DNA of 36,498 bases from Alphaproteobacteria bacterium (GCA_028869395.1 JAGWSE010000444.1:1-36498); one strand, 5' to 3'; positions 7,393-15,849 are shown, counted from the first letter of the stretch. The notes: generated from the letters alone by a model not told the origin. A program made the numbers and translations.

Positions 7393-8237
7393 GCGCCGCG
7401 TCTCCGAGGTTCGGGCGCCGGGCCGCGAACGCGGCCTTCCTCGGCTTCTGCTGGGCGGCGACAGCCATAGCCCTGATGGCGCTCGTGGCGATCCTTTGGT
7501 CCCTGGTGAAGCAGGGCGTGGGCGGGTTGAACCTGAAGGTGTTCACGATGTCGACCCCCGCCCCGGACTCCGAGGGCGGCCTGCTGAACGCGATCCTCGG
7601 GTCCCTCATGATGTGCGTGCTGGCCATGACCGGCGCGGGCGTGGTCGGTGCGCTCGCCGGCACCTGGCTCTCGGAGTACGCCAAGGACAGCCGCTACGGG
7701 AAAGTCGTGCGCTTCGTGAACGACGTCCTGCTCTCGGCGCCCTCGATCCTCGTGGGCCTGTTCGTCTATGAAATCATGGTCGCCCCGATGAAGGGTTTCT
7801 CCGGCTACGCCGGCGCGCTGGCTCTGGCGCTCCTGGCGGTCCCGGTCATCGTGCGCACAACCGAGGACGTGCTTCGCCTGCAGCCGGTGGCGCTCCGCGA
7901 GGCGAGCATCGCGCTCGGCGCCCCCGTCTGGCGCACGACCCTGGCGGTGATCTGGAAGTCGGCCCGGGGCGGCATGATCACCGGCGCCCTGCTCGCCTTC
8001 GCCCGCATCAGCGGCGAGACCGCGCCCCTGCTGTTCACCGCCCTCAACAACCAGTTCCTGAACCTGAACCTCGCGCACCCCACCGCCAACCTGCCGGTGG
8101 TCATCTTCAACTTCGCCCTGTCGGCGCAGGACAACTGGCGCCGGCTCGCCTGGGTTGGCGCCATGCTGATCGCGCTCGCCGTGCTCGCCGTCACCATTAT
8201 CGCCCGCCTTTCGACCCGGGAGCCGCAACGCTCATGA
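7389..8237 (+). CDS. pstA: Phosphate ABC transporter permease PstA
   Basis: A 282-residue permease, partner of PstC. Hydrophobic segments occur near residues 14-38 and 70-98 and through the C-terminal half. The EAA-type loop is visible as LREASIALGAPVWRTTLAVIW, and the ISGETAPLLFTALNNQF stretch is characteristic of PstA. It starts inside the pstC stop (ATGA) and its own stop overlaps the pstB start in the same way, so the three are translationally coupled. Confidence 0.94.
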   Translation: MSAASPRFGRRAANAAFLGFCWAATAIALMALVAILWSLVKQGVGGLNLKVFTMSTPAPDSEGGLLNAILGSLMMCVLAMTGAGVVGALAGTWLSEYAKDSRYGKVVRFVNDVLLSAPSILVGLFVYEIMVAPMKGFSGYAGALALALLAVPVIVRTTEDVLRLQPVALREASIALGAPVWRTTLAVIWKSARGGMITGALLAFARISGETAPLLFTALNNQFLNLNLAHPTANLPVVIFNFALSAQDNWRRLAWVGAMLIALAVLAVTIIARLSTREPQRS

Positions 8238-9043
8238 CCGTGCAGACCCTCGAGGTCCCGGACACCAAGATCCTCACCCTGCCGCCGGAGGACGTGATCC
8301 TGCAGGTGAGGAACCTGGACTTCTACTACGGGGCCAAACAGGCCCTGTTCTCGGTCACCGCCGGGTTCAAGCGGAAGGCGGTCACCGCGCTCATCGGACC
8401 GTCGGGCTGCGGAAAGTCGACGCTGCTGCGCACGCTCAACCGCATGTACAGTCTCTATCCCGGCCAGCGCGCGGAGGGGCAGGTCCTGCTCGAGGGTGAG
8501 GACGTGCTGGCCCGCAGCGTGGACCTGGCCGCCCTGCGCGCCCGGGTGGGCATGGTGTTCCAGAAACCGACACCGTTCCCGATGTCGATCTTCGAGAACG
8601 TGGCCTACGGCGTGCGCCTGTACGAACGCCTCTCAAAAGCCGACATGGCGCAGCGGGTCGAGGAGAGCCTGCGCCGGGCCGCGCTCTGGGAGGAGGTCAA
8701 GGACAAGCTCAAGGACTCCGGTCTCGGCCTGTCCGGCGGCCAGCAGCAGCGGCTCTGCGTGGCGCGCGCGATCGCCGTCAGGCCGGAAGTGCTGCTCCTC
8801 GACGAGCCTGCCTCGGCTCTCGATCCGATCTCGACCGCCCGGCTCGAAGAGACGATCAGCGAGCTGAAGGCGGACTACACGGTGATCATCGTCACCCACA
8901 ACATGAGCCAGGCCGCCCGCCTCTCAGACCATACCGGATTCATGTACCTGGGCCACATGGTGGAGTTCGGGGAAACGGACCAGGTCTTCACCAGCCCCGC
9001 GACCACGCGGGCCCGCGACTACATCACCGGCCGGTTCGGCTAG
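8234..9043 (+). CDS. pstB: Phosphate ABC transporter ATP-binding protein PstB
   Basis: A 269-residue ABC ATPase that powers the Pst transporter. Walker A is GPSGCGKST (residues 55-63), the signature is LSGGQQQR (166-173), Walker B is LLLDEP (187-192) and the switch His is in THNMSQAARLSD. The KPTPFPMSIFENVAYG stretch is diagnostic of PstB. It begins in a four-base overlap with pstA and is followed ten bases later by phoU copy 2. Confidence 0.96.
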   Translation: MTVQTLEVPDTKILTLPPEDVILQVRNLDFYYGAKQALFSVTAGFKRKAVTALIGPSGCGKSTLLRTLNRMYSLYPGQRAEGQVLLEGEDVLARSVDLAALRARVGMVFQKPTPFPMSIFENVAYGVRLYERLSKADMAQRVEESLRRAALWEEVKDKLKDSGLGLSGGQQQRLCVARAIAVRPEVLLLDEPASALDPISTARLEETISELKADYTVIIVTHNMSQAARLSDHTGFMYLGHMVEFGETDQVFTSPATTRARDYITGRFG

Positions 9044-9053
9044 GGGAGCCGCC

Positions 9054-9725
9054 ATGGAACACACCTACAGGGTCATCGACGAGGCGCTGAACGCGCTGCA
9101 CGCCGAGGTTGCCGCCATGGGTGAGCTTGCGGTGGCGCAGCTCTCCGGCGCCGTCGACGCATTCCTGCGTCACGACCGCGACGCGGCCGCCCGCATCGCC
9201 TCGGGCGACCCACGACTCGACGAGATGGACGCCGGGATCGAGCGTCGCGCGGTGCGTTTCATCGCCCTTCACCAGCCGATGGCCGACGATCTGCGCGCGC
9301 CCATCGCGGCCATGAAGACGGCCATGAACCTCGAGCGGTGCGGCGACCTCGCCAAGAACATCGCCAAGCGTACGCCGCAGCTCTCCGGCGCGCCCGACGC
9401 CGAGATCGCCAGGGGCGTAGGTGAACTTGGCGCGCTTGTCGCCCGCCGCCTCGGCGAGGTGGTCGCGGCCTACAAGGCCTCCGACGCCGACGCCGCCAAG
9501 GACGTCTGGGAGAAGGACACCGAAATCGACGAACTGCACGAGAAGGTGTTCCGCCAGATCCTGGAGGAGATGTCCGGCCATCCGTCGCTGATCGAGGCCT
9601 CGACGCACCTGCTGTTCATCACCAAGAACCTGGAGCGGATCGGCGACCACGCGACGAACATCGCCGAGCTCGTCTGTTACGAGGCGACGGGCGGGGAATT
9701 GTCGGACAGGCCGAAGGCGAGCTAG
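9054..9725 (+). CDS. phoU: Phosphate signalling regulator PhoU, copy 2
   Basis: A 223-residue PhoU at the end of the pst operon, the classical position for this gene. Both metal-site repeats are present: ERCGDLAKNIAKR and ERIGDHATNIAE. It resembles copy 1 (883-1614) across its whole length but is clearly diverged, so the duplication is not recent. GGGGAGCC lies just before the ATG. The stop codon lies in a CTAG shared with the stop of the convergent nitronate monooxygenase gene. It is the copy most likely to bind the Pst complex. Confidence 0.94.
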   Translation: MEHTYRVIDEALNALHAEVAAMGELAVAQLSGAVDAFLRHDRDAAARIASGDPRLDEMDAGIERRAVRFIALHQPMADDLRAPIAAMKTAMNLERCGDLAKNIAKRTPQLSGAPDAEIARGVGELGALVARRLGEVVAAYKASDADAAKDVWEKDTEIDELHEKVFRQILEEMSGHPSLIEASTHLLFITKNLERIGDHATNIAELVCYEATGGELSDRPKAS

Positions 9726-10717
9726 GCCATCGTCTCGCGCGGCAGGGCGCGGATGACGGCGGTGGCCTCGTCGACGATCTCGCGGATCACCTCCGCCGCG
9801 GGCATGACGGCTTTCACCCCGCTCACGCCCTGGCCGCACCAGAGAGAGAGCGCGTCGATGTCGCCCGTGGCGTCTGCCCCGGGCGTCGTGGAGGCGTAGC
9901 GCGGAATGGCTCCCCGAGGCGTGCGCGCCACCGGCTCGCCCTCGCCCGGGCGGGCCCCGGTGTCCGGGCGTCCGGCGGCTTCCCACGCGTCGAACGTGGG
10001 GTTGCGCAGCACGCGGTGAGGCGCGTCGGGCCAGCCCACGTCGAAAAGGCGGGTATGCACGGTGGAGGCTTCGTCGGCTTGCAGAAGCCGCTCGCGGTAT
10101 CGCGCATGGACGCCCGCTTCGGGGGTGGCGAGGAACCTCGTTCCGATCCAGGCGCCGGCCGCGCCCAGCGCAAGCACCGCGGCGAGCGCTCGTCCGTCGG
10201 AGATTCCGCCGGCGGCGATGACTGGCGTCGGCGAAACCGCCTCGACCACCGCGCGGACCAGCGGCAGGGTGGCCACGGCCCCCAGCACATGGCCCCCGGC
10301 CTCCCAGCCCTGGGCGACGACCATGTCGACGCCGGCTTCGATGTCGGCCCCGGCCTGGGCTGCGCTGCCCACCGTCGAGAGCACGACGGCTCCGGCCGCG
10401 TGGCATGCGCCGACATAGGGCGCAGGATCTCCCCAGAAGAACGAGACGGCGGCGACCTTCTCCTCCAGGCAGATGGCCAGGCGCTCGTCCTGCGGAAAGG
10501 CCAGCACGAGGTTGACCCCGAACGGCCGGTCGGTGAGCGCGCGTGTCGCCCGGATCGCAGCGCGCGCCGCCTCGGGCGGATGCCAGGACAAGGCCAGCAT
10601 CCCGAGCGCGCCGGCATTGCTGACGGCGGCGGCGAGCGCCGGCGGACTGGCTCCCCCCATCGGCGCCTGGACGATGGGCGCGCGCAGGCCCAGCCGCTCG
10701 GTCAACGCGGTGCGCAT
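9722..10717 (-). CDS. Nitronate monooxygenase / NPD-family FMN flavoprotein
   Basis: A 331-residue TIM-barrel flavoprotein of the 2-nitropropane dioxygenase group. Visible family marks are RAPIVQAPMGG at the N-terminus, the GWEAGGHVLG loop and VIAAGGISDGRALAAVLALGA in the FMN phosphate-binding region. Such enzymes oxidise alkyl nitronates such as propionate-3-nitronate, but the family also includes enoyl-ACP reductases (FabK), so the substrate is uncertain. It lies eight bases downstream of an alpha/beta hydrolase gene, probably in one operon. Confidence 0.85.
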   Translation of the reverse strand: MRTALTERLGLRAPIVQAPMGGASPPALAAAVSNAGALGMLALSWHPPEAARAAIRATRALTDRPFGVNLVLAFPQDERLAICLEEKVAAVSFFWGDPAPYVGACHAAGAVVLSTVGSAAQAGADIEAGVDMVVAQGWEAGGHVLGAVATLPLVRAVVEAVSPTPVIAAGGISDGRALAAVLALGAAGAWIGTRFLATPEAGVHARYRERLLQADEASTVHTRLFDVGWPDAPHRVLRNPTFDAWEAAGRPDTGARPGEGEPVARTPRGAIPRYASTTPGADATGDIDALSLWCGQGVSGVKAVMPAAEVIREIVDEATAVIRALPRETMA

Positions 10718-10725
10718 GCCAGGTC

Positions 10726-11502
10726 TCAGGCCGGCTCGAAGAGCCGGGCGGCGTCCAGAAAGCTCGTCAGGGCCGCGTTGAACGCGGCCGGGTTGTCGAT
10801 GTTCGCGGCATGGCCGGCGTTGGGGATCACGGCCTTCTTCGCGCCCGGGATCTTCGCGGCCATGTACTCGGACGCTGCGAGGAAGGGGGTGTCGTTCTCG
10901 CCCACGATGACAATCGCGGGGACGCCGATGTGGGGCAGGCTCTCGATGACGCGCGCGTCGCGCTGGGTGAGCATGCCGCGCGCCGCGCGGGCCAGGCCGG
11001 TCGCGTCGCGATGACGGGCCGCACGTACCTCGGCGCTGCCGCGGGAGAGGTCGGGCAGGCCCTCGCTCTCGTAGCGTTCGGCGCGCTGGATGGCGTTGGC
11101 GTTCCAGCCCTGCCGGGCCTGGTCGTTCCGATATCCCGGGCCGGTGTCGATGATCAGCAACGCCCGCGTACGCTCCGGGTGCGCACGGTGAAAGGCCAGG
11201 CTCATGTAGCCGCCGAGTGAGAGGCCGCCGATCACGGCGCGCTCGGCGCCGACCGTGTCGAGCAGGGCCGCCATGTCGGCCACGGTCGCCTGCTCGGAGT
11301 AGGCGCCCTGATCGGCGGGGTAGTCGCTGCGGCCGTGCCCGCGCATGTCCCAGGTCACGACGGTGAACCGGTCCTTCAGCGCCGCGACCTGGCCTTGCCA
11401 CATCTCGCCCGTCGCCGAGAAGCCGTGGGTCAGCAGGATCACCGGACCGTGTCCCGCGACGTCGTAGTGGATCCGCACCCCATTTCGATCAAGCGTCGGC
11501 AT
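10726..11502 (-). CDS. Alpha/beta-fold hydrolase
   Basis: A 258-residue hydrolase. The oxyanion-hole stretch LTHGFSATGEMW, the nucleophile elbow GLSLGG (Ser), the acid in VGENDTPF and the catalytic His in NAGHAANIDNP are all visible in the expected order, with a cap segment between about residues 130 and 195. Substrate unknown; relatives are annotated as 3-oxoadipate enol-lactonase-like or as esterases. It is followed closely by the nitronate monooxygenase gene. A 14-bp palindrome lies about 114 bases upstream. Confidence 0.85.
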   Translation of the reverse strand: MPTLDRNGVRIHYDVAGHGPVILLTHGFSATGEMWQGQVAALKDRFTVVTWDMRGHGRSDYPADQGAYSEQATVADMAALLDTVGAERAVIGGLSLGGYMSLAFHRAHPERTRALLIIDTGPGYRNDQARQGWNANAIQRAERYESEGLPDLSRGSAEVRAARHRDATGLARAARGMLTQRDARVIESLPHIGVPAIVIVGENDTPFLAASEYMAAKIPGAKKAVIPNAGHAANIDNPAAFNAALTSFLDAARLFEPA

Positions 11503-11615
11503 GGTGTCCTCCAGAGGCCGTTCTTCGACCCTGGCCTCAGCATGACTCAGGCCGGGAACCGCCGCCAGCCTGGGCGCCGGGCGGTTGGGTCTGCGGAGGG
11601 CGCGCCGATCGCGCT

Positions 11616-11629
11616 GTGACCGCGGTCAC
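11616..11629. promoter_or_regulatory. 14-bp perfect palindrome, CRP/FNR-like operator candidate
   Basis: GTGACCGCGGTCAC is a perfect palindrome in the divergent gap between the hydrolase gene and the DUF3307 gene. With its flanking bases it fits TGTGA-N6-TCACA, the site type of CRP-family regulators, with one mismatch. No other operator-like sequence is apparent in this 216-base gap. Confidence 0.4.
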
Positions 11630-11718
11630 TGCGGGAGCGCCGCGCCACAGCTTGGCTTCGATCAGGTCTGCGGCGATCCGCGTGTGGAGAGTCGGCGGGC
11701 GAGGAGGAGTGAGGAGCG

Positions 11719-12075
11719 TTGTCCCTTGCGCTGTTGGCCTTTCTGCTCGTGGCCGTCCATGGCGTCTGTGACTTCGCCCTGCAGCCCGAGGCTATGGTCT
11801 TGGGGAAGAACCGCCACGCCGATCCCGATCCGGAGCGCCAGCCGCGGTGGTATTACTGGCTGTCCGCGCACGGCCTGACGCACGGCCTGGCCGTCTCCCT
11901 GGTCCTGATGCTGGCGGGCTTCCCGCAACTGTGGTGGCTGGGCCTGGTCGAGGCGGCGAGCCACGCCGCAATCGACGACCTGAAATGCGCCGGGCGGATC
12001 AGCCTGCCGGCCGACCAGGCGCTTCATTACGCGTGCAAGGCGCTCTGGATCGCGGCCGCCGCGGCCGCGCGGTAG
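11719..12075 (+). CDS. DUF3307-like small membrane protein
   Basis: A 118-residue protein with hydrophobic segments near residues 1-14, 50-72 and 103-116. Histidine-rich marks HGVCDFALQ, HGLTHGLAV and SHAAIDDLK, followed by DQALHY, fit the DUF3307 family, whose conserved His and Asp suggest metal binding in the membrane; function unknown. The start is TTG at 11719, supported by a strong purine-rich stretch (GGAGGAG, 11703-11709). It is convergent with the response regulator that follows. Confidence 0.7.
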   Translation: MSLALLAFLLVAVHGVCDFALQPEAMVLGKNRHADPDPERQPRWYYWLSAHGLTHGLAVSLVLMLAGFPQLWWLGLVEAASHAAIDDLKCAGRISLPADQALHYACKALWIAAAAAAR

Positions 12076-12079
12076 TGGA

Positions 12080-12511
12080 TCAGCCCGCGCGACGCAGCCG
12101 CAGCGACGGCTGAGAAACACCCGCGGCGCGGGTCACCGCCGCGATCAGTCCCTGCACCATCACGGGCTTTGGCACGAAGCCTGAGAACCCCAGCGCCAGG
12201 TATTCGGCCGGCTCGCGCGAGAGGATGTCTGCCGTGAGGGCGATGACCGGCGTGTCCCGCTCGGGGCCCGCGCGTTCCCGAATCCGCTTCATCGCCTCGA
12301 TGCCGCTCATCTCGGGCATGTGGATGTCCATCAGCACCACATCGAAGGCCTGGCGTCCCATCTGCTCGATCGCCTCAGCGCCGCTCAGCGCCTTGACCGC
12401 GCGGTGACCGAAGGCGGTCAGAATCTCTTCCACGACACGAAGGTTCACCGGGTCGTCGTCGACGTGCAGGACAGTCAGCGGCCGCTCAGGCTTGGAATTG
12501 AACTCAGACAC
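12080..12511 (-). CDS. Single-domain response regulator
   Basis: A 143-residue receiver of the kind often found in hybrid kinases. It shows the acidic pocket HVDDDP (residues 16-21), phospho-acceptor D62 in LMDIHMPEMSG, Thr in ALTAD and K115 in VPKPV. There is no output domain. GTG 12511 is taken as the start because GGCGGAG lies nine bases upstream; a TTG at 12571 would add 20 residues without homology. It might pair with the triple-PAS hybrid kinase at 13371, but this is only suggested by proximity. Confidence 0.83.
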   Translation of the reverse strand: MSEFNSKPERPLTVLHVDDDPVNLRVVEEILTAFGHRAVKALSGAEAIEQMGRQAFDVVLMDIHMPEMSGIEAMKRIRERAGPERDTPVIALTADILSREPAEYLALGFSGFVPKPVMVQGLIAAVTRAAGVSQPSLRLRRAG

Positions 12512-12686
12512 GAATTGATACTCCGCCCACCCAGCTGCGACCGCCGAGGCTGCGGACGCTGCGTCTTTCAACCTGAACGTGGCGCCAGTTCGCTAAGGTA
12601 AGGCTGACAAGTAGGCCTAATCGCCGGTTAATGCGCCCTGCCACCGAGCCGAACGCCCCGGAATGGGGCTTCGGCAGGGTTAAGCC

Positions 12687-12926
12687 TCATCCGCTCTCCG
12701 CGATCACCTGTCCTCCGCGCCGCAGCACGACACGCCGTCCCAGGTGCTCGGTCCGGGCGGCCGCGAAGATTGCGCGGGCGACCAATATGCTGGACGCCCG
12801 TCCGATCACCCGTTCCGCCGCGGTCCGCGGCAGGTTCCAGAGCTCGATCACGTAAGCCAGGCCATTGGTGGTCCCCGCCGATGCGCTCAGCGGCACCAAC
12901 TTGGACTCGTCTTCACCTTCGATCAT
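12687..12926 (-). CDS. Small conserved-type protein, paralogue of the upstream gene
   Basis: A 79-residue soluble protein I do not recognise. Its core, AYVIELWN through AIFAAARTEHLGRRVVLRRG, aligns with the core of the neighbouring protein (PYKVEVWD through AYFAATREYPGRAITLRHKG), so the two are diverged tandem duplicates. Predicted pattern: strand, helix around SILVARAIFAAART, then two strands with many Arg. The shared fold looks like a small alpha/beta domain. The gap to the upstream gene is 18 bases, so the two are probably co-transcribed. Confidence 0.65.
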   Translation of the reverse strand: MIEGEDESKLVPLSASAGTTNGLAYVIELWNLPRTAAERVIGRASSILVARAIFAAARTEHLGRRVVLRRGGQVIAESG

Positions 12927-12944
12927 GCGGCTGACCCGGAGCGA

Positions 12945-13232
12945 TCAGTGAGTCTTGCCGGTCCAGCGGCTGATCACCGTGCCCTTGTGGCGGAGGGTGA
13001 TCGCGCGCCCGGGATATTCCCGGGTGGCCGCGAAGTAGGCGGCGTACCCGATCGACGGGCTTATGCTGACGGCGACGACGTGTTCGACGAACTGGCCGCC
13101 GTCGTCCCAGACCTCGACCTTGTAGGGCAGGTCCTCGCGTTCCAGCGGGAACTCACTGGCGCCCATAGGCGTTTTAGGCGCTTCGTCAGGCGGCTCTCCG
13201 GGGGGATGAAGCTCGTGTACGCCAGGAACCAT
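12945..13232 (-). CDS. Small conserved-type protein, first of a tandem pair
   Basis: A 95-residue protein with a Pro-rich N-terminus and the same core as the downstream gene product: PYKVEVWDDGGQ, then a helix IGYAAYFAATREYPG, then AITLRHKGTVISRW. ATG 13232 is chosen because GAGGAAAA precedes it by about seven bases; an in-frame TTG at 13250 would add six residues. Function unknown. It is divergent from the hybrid kinase gene across a 138-base gap. Confidence 0.65.
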   Translation of the reverse strand: MVPGVHELHPPGEPPDEAPKTPMGASEFPLEREDLPYKVEVWDDGGQFVEHVVAVSISPSIGYAAYFAATREYPGRAITLRHKGTVISRWTGKTH

Positions 13233-13347
13233 ACGCTTTTCCTCGACCAACGTCGTACATCTTTGGCGCGAGCCAAGATTGTGTCAATTCGCGCTCGAGT
13301 AGTTGCTCCCGAAACTTCAGCTCTCTAAGGAAGTTGCAGGGGCGCAT

Positions 13348-13374
13348 ATGAAATTGGCGGCGATTGAGCGATGA
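13348..13374 (+). CDS. Eight-residue leader ORF coupled to the hybrid kinase
   Basis: ATG 13348 begins an eight-codon frame (MKLAAIER) preceded by GCAGGGGCG. Its TGA stop (13372-13374) overlaps the ATG of the kinase gene (13371) as ATGA. The kinase start itself has only a weak ribosome site, so translation of this mini-ORF may feed the kinase by re-initiation. It could also be chance. Confidence 0.4.
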   Translation: MKLAAIER

Positions 13375-15740
13375 CCGAGCTTCAGCATAACGCGCTCGCG
13401 CTGCAGTTCCTCTTGGAGTCGGTCAGCGACTACGCGATCTACATGCTGGATCCCGACGGTCGCATCGTAACCTGGAACCCGGGCGCCGAGCACCTCAAGG
13501 GCTATTCCTTCTCCGAGATCGAGGGGCAGTCGTTCGAACGGTTCTTCACGCTGGAGGATCGTCGCGCCGGACTGCCCGGGAAGCTGCTCGAGCGCGCCCG
13601 CGCCGAGGGCAAGGTCCAGAGCGAGGGCTGGCGCATGCGCAAGGACGGCACTCGCTTCTGGGCGGTGGCCGCCCTCCACGCCGTGAAGGACGACTCCGGC
13701 CGACTGATCGGGTTCGCCAAGATCACCCGCGACATGACTGCGGAACGGGAAGCCCAACTGGCGGTGGCCGAAAGCGAGCAGCGCTTCCGTCTGCTTGTCG
13801 AAGGCGTGATCGATTACGCGATCTACATGCTCGATGTGAACGGCTCGATCACCAACTGGAACCGCGGCGCCGAGCGCATCAAGGGCTACAAGTCCGACGA
13901 GGTCCTCGGCCGCCACTTCAGCATCTTCTACACGCCCGAGGACCGCCAGGCCGGCCTGCCTGCGCGCGCCATGGCGACGGCGCTTGCGACGGGGCGCTAC
14001 GAGACGGAAGGCTGGCGGGTGCGCAAGGACGGCACGCGCTTCTGGGCGCTCGCCGTTCTCGATCCGATCTACGACGAGAGCGGCCGGCACATTGGCTTCG
14101 CCAAGGTCACCCGCGATATTTCGGAGCGGAAGGCCGCAGAGAAGGCGCTGATCGAGAGCGAGCGGCAGTTCCGCCTGCTGGTCTCGGGCGTGGTCGACTA
14201 CGCGCTTTTCATGCTGGACCCCAACGGCATCGTCACCAACTGGAACGCCGGCGCCCAGCACATCAAGGGTTACAAGGCGGAGGAGATCGTCGGACAGCAC
14301 TTCTCGCGCTTCTATACGGAGGTCGAGCGCGCAGCGGGCGTTCCCATGCGCGCTTTGCAGACGGCTACCGATACAGGCCGTTACGAGGCCGAGGGATGGC
14401 GGGTGCGAAAGGACGGCTCGCTCTTCTGGGCGAGCGTCGTCCTGGATGCCATCCGCGACGAGGATGGAAGGCTCGTCGGCTTCGCAAAGATCACCCGCGA
14501 CGTCACGGACAAGCGCAACGCCCAGCTCCAACTCCAGCGCGCCCAAGACCAGCTCGCCCAGGCCCAGAAAATGGAGGCGCTCGGCCAGCTCACGGGAGGC
14601 GTCGCCCACGACTTCAACAATCTCCTGATGGTGGTGAGCGGACAGGCGCAATTGCTTCGTCGGCGACTTGCCGAGGATTCGAAGGCCCTGAAGGCGCTGG
14701 ACGCGATCGAAGCTTCCGCGCGCCGTGGCGAAGACCTGACCCGGCATCTGCTGTCCTTTGCGCGCCGCCAGCGGCTTCGTCCGGCGCCGCTCGCGCTCAA
14801 CCAGAACGCCAGCAGTCTCAAGGAGCTGTTGTCGGCAAGCCTTCCCAAGGATGTCCAGCTGGTGCTGGACATGCCGCGAAAGCTCTGGCCGGTCGATGTG
14901 GACCAGAGCGAGTTGGAGCTGGCGCTCCTCAATCTCACCGTGAACGCCCGCGATGCGATGCCGAATGGCGGTGTGCTCACGATCTCGGCGGAAAACGCGA
15001 CGCTGTCCGATGAGGGCGACGCCCCCACTGATCTTCGGGGTGACTTCGTCGCGGTCAGCCTCAGCGACACCGGGGTGGGGATCCCGCCCGATATCCTGAG
15101 CCGGATTTTCGATCCTTTCTTTACGACCAAGGATGTCAGCAAGGGCACGGGGCTCGGACTTTCACAGGTGTATGGTTTCGTTCAGCAGTCCGGCGGCCGC
15201 GTGGGGGTCGAGAGCGAGCTTGGACGGGGGACCAGGTTCACGCTCTATCTGCCGCGGGCGCGCGAAGCGCCCAGGGCGGCGGAGCCCTTGCCCGACACCA
15301 TCGTCGCAGCGCCGGGCGCCCGCATCCTCGTCGTCGAGGATAATCCCGAGGTCGCCGACGTGGCCGCCGGCATGCTGGAACAGCTCGGCCATAACGTGCA
15401 GGTCGTCAGCAACGCCGGCGCGGCGTTGGCTGCGATCGCGGAAGGCGATCGGCCGGATCTCGTGTTCAGCGACATCGTCATGGCCGGGGAGATGGATGGG
15501 GTGGCGCTCGCCCGCGGGCTGCGCGAAAAGGCGCCGGGGCTGCCGGTGCTTCTCGCCACCGGCTACAGCCAGGCCGCCGAACGCATCGGCGACGAATTTC
15601 CGATCCTGCGCAAGCCATACAGGCTCGAGGATCTGAACCAGGCGCTGAACGCCGCGATGGCTCAGGCGCACGACGGCAAGCTTGTCCGCATCGACACCGC
15701 CCGCCGGGCGCGCGCAAGCCGCAGGGATGGTTCGGCCTAG
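13371..15740 (+). CDS. Hybrid sensor histidine kinase with three tandem PAS domains
   Basis: A 789-residue cytosolic kinase without visible membrane segments. PAS domains lie at about residues 13-128, 138-250 and 267-378. They are close copies of each other: each has a VTNWN-x-GAE-x-KGY core, an EGWR-x-RKDG loop and an end in GFAKITRD. They lack the LOV cysteine motif, so blue light via flavin-Cys is unlikely. The dimerisation helix carries phospho-acceptor His413 (GGVAHDFNNLL), followed by HATPase_c (N-box NLTVNARDAM at 521-530, G-boxes DTGVGIP and GTGLGLS), and a C-terminal receiver with D701 and K748. The signal is unknown; PAS repeats suggest a small ligand or redox cofactor. A leader ORF overlaps its start. 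Confidence 0.92.
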   Translation: MTELQHNALALQFLLESVSDYAIYMLDPDGRIVTWNPGAEHLKGYSFSEIEGQSFERFFTLEDRRAGLPGKLLERARAEGKVQSEGWRMRKDGTRFWAVAALHAVKDDSGRLIGFAKITRDMTAEREAQLAVAESEQRFRLLVEGVIDYAIYMLDVNGSITNWNRGAERIKGYKSDEVLGRHFSIFYTPEDRQAGLPARAMATALATGRYETEGWRVRKDGTRFWALAVLDPIYDESGRHIGFAKVTRDISERKAAEKALIESERQFRLLVSGVVDYALFMLDPNGIVTNWNAGAQHIKGYKAEEIVGQHFSRFYTEVERAAGVPMRALQTATDTGRYEAEGWRVRKDGSLFWASVVLDAIRDEDGRLVGFAKITRDVTDKRNAQLQLQRAQDQLAQAQKMEALGQLTGGVAHDFNNLLMVVSGQAQLLRRRLAEDSKALKALDAIEASARRGEDLTRHLLSFARRQRLRPAPLALNQNASSLKELLSASLPKDVQLVLDMPRKLWPVDVDQSELELALLNLTVNARDAMPNGGVLTISAENATLSDEGDAPTDLRGDFVAVSLSDTGVGIPPDILSRIFDPFFTTKDVSKGTGLGLSQVYGFVQQSGGRVGVESELGRGTRFTLYLPRAREAPRAAEPLPDTIVAAPGARILVVEDNPEVADVAAGMLEQLGHNVQVVSNAGAALAAIAEGDRPDLVFSDIVMAGEMDGVALARGLREKAPGLPVLLATGYSQAAERIGDEFPILRKPYRLEDLNQALNAAMAQAHDGKLVRIDTARRARASRRDGSA

Positions 15741-15762
15741 CTCACGCGGCTTTGATGGAGGC

Positions 15763-15778
15763 TCGCACAGGCGTGCGA
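15763..15778. terminator. Short hairpin after the hybrid kinase gene
   Basis: TCGCAC (15763-15768) and GTGCGA (15773-15778) form a six-base-pair stem with an AGGC loop, 22 bases after the kinase stop. There is no T-tract. It may be a weak terminator. Confidence 0.35.
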
Positions 15779-15849
15779 AACCCCCGCGCCGACTTTCTGT
15801 TAGAGTGGCTGGGAGGCGCTGTCCCACCGGCGAACGGGAGGGTGACACC

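Noticed and set aside
12631..12855. A 74-codon plus-strand frame
   Set aside because: It is antisense to the small paralogous gene at 12687-12926, whose relation to its neighbour supports the minus strand instead.
13317..14747. A 476-codon minus-strand frame over the PAS kinase
   Set aside because: Its apparent internal repeats only mirror the three PAS repeats on the plus strand.
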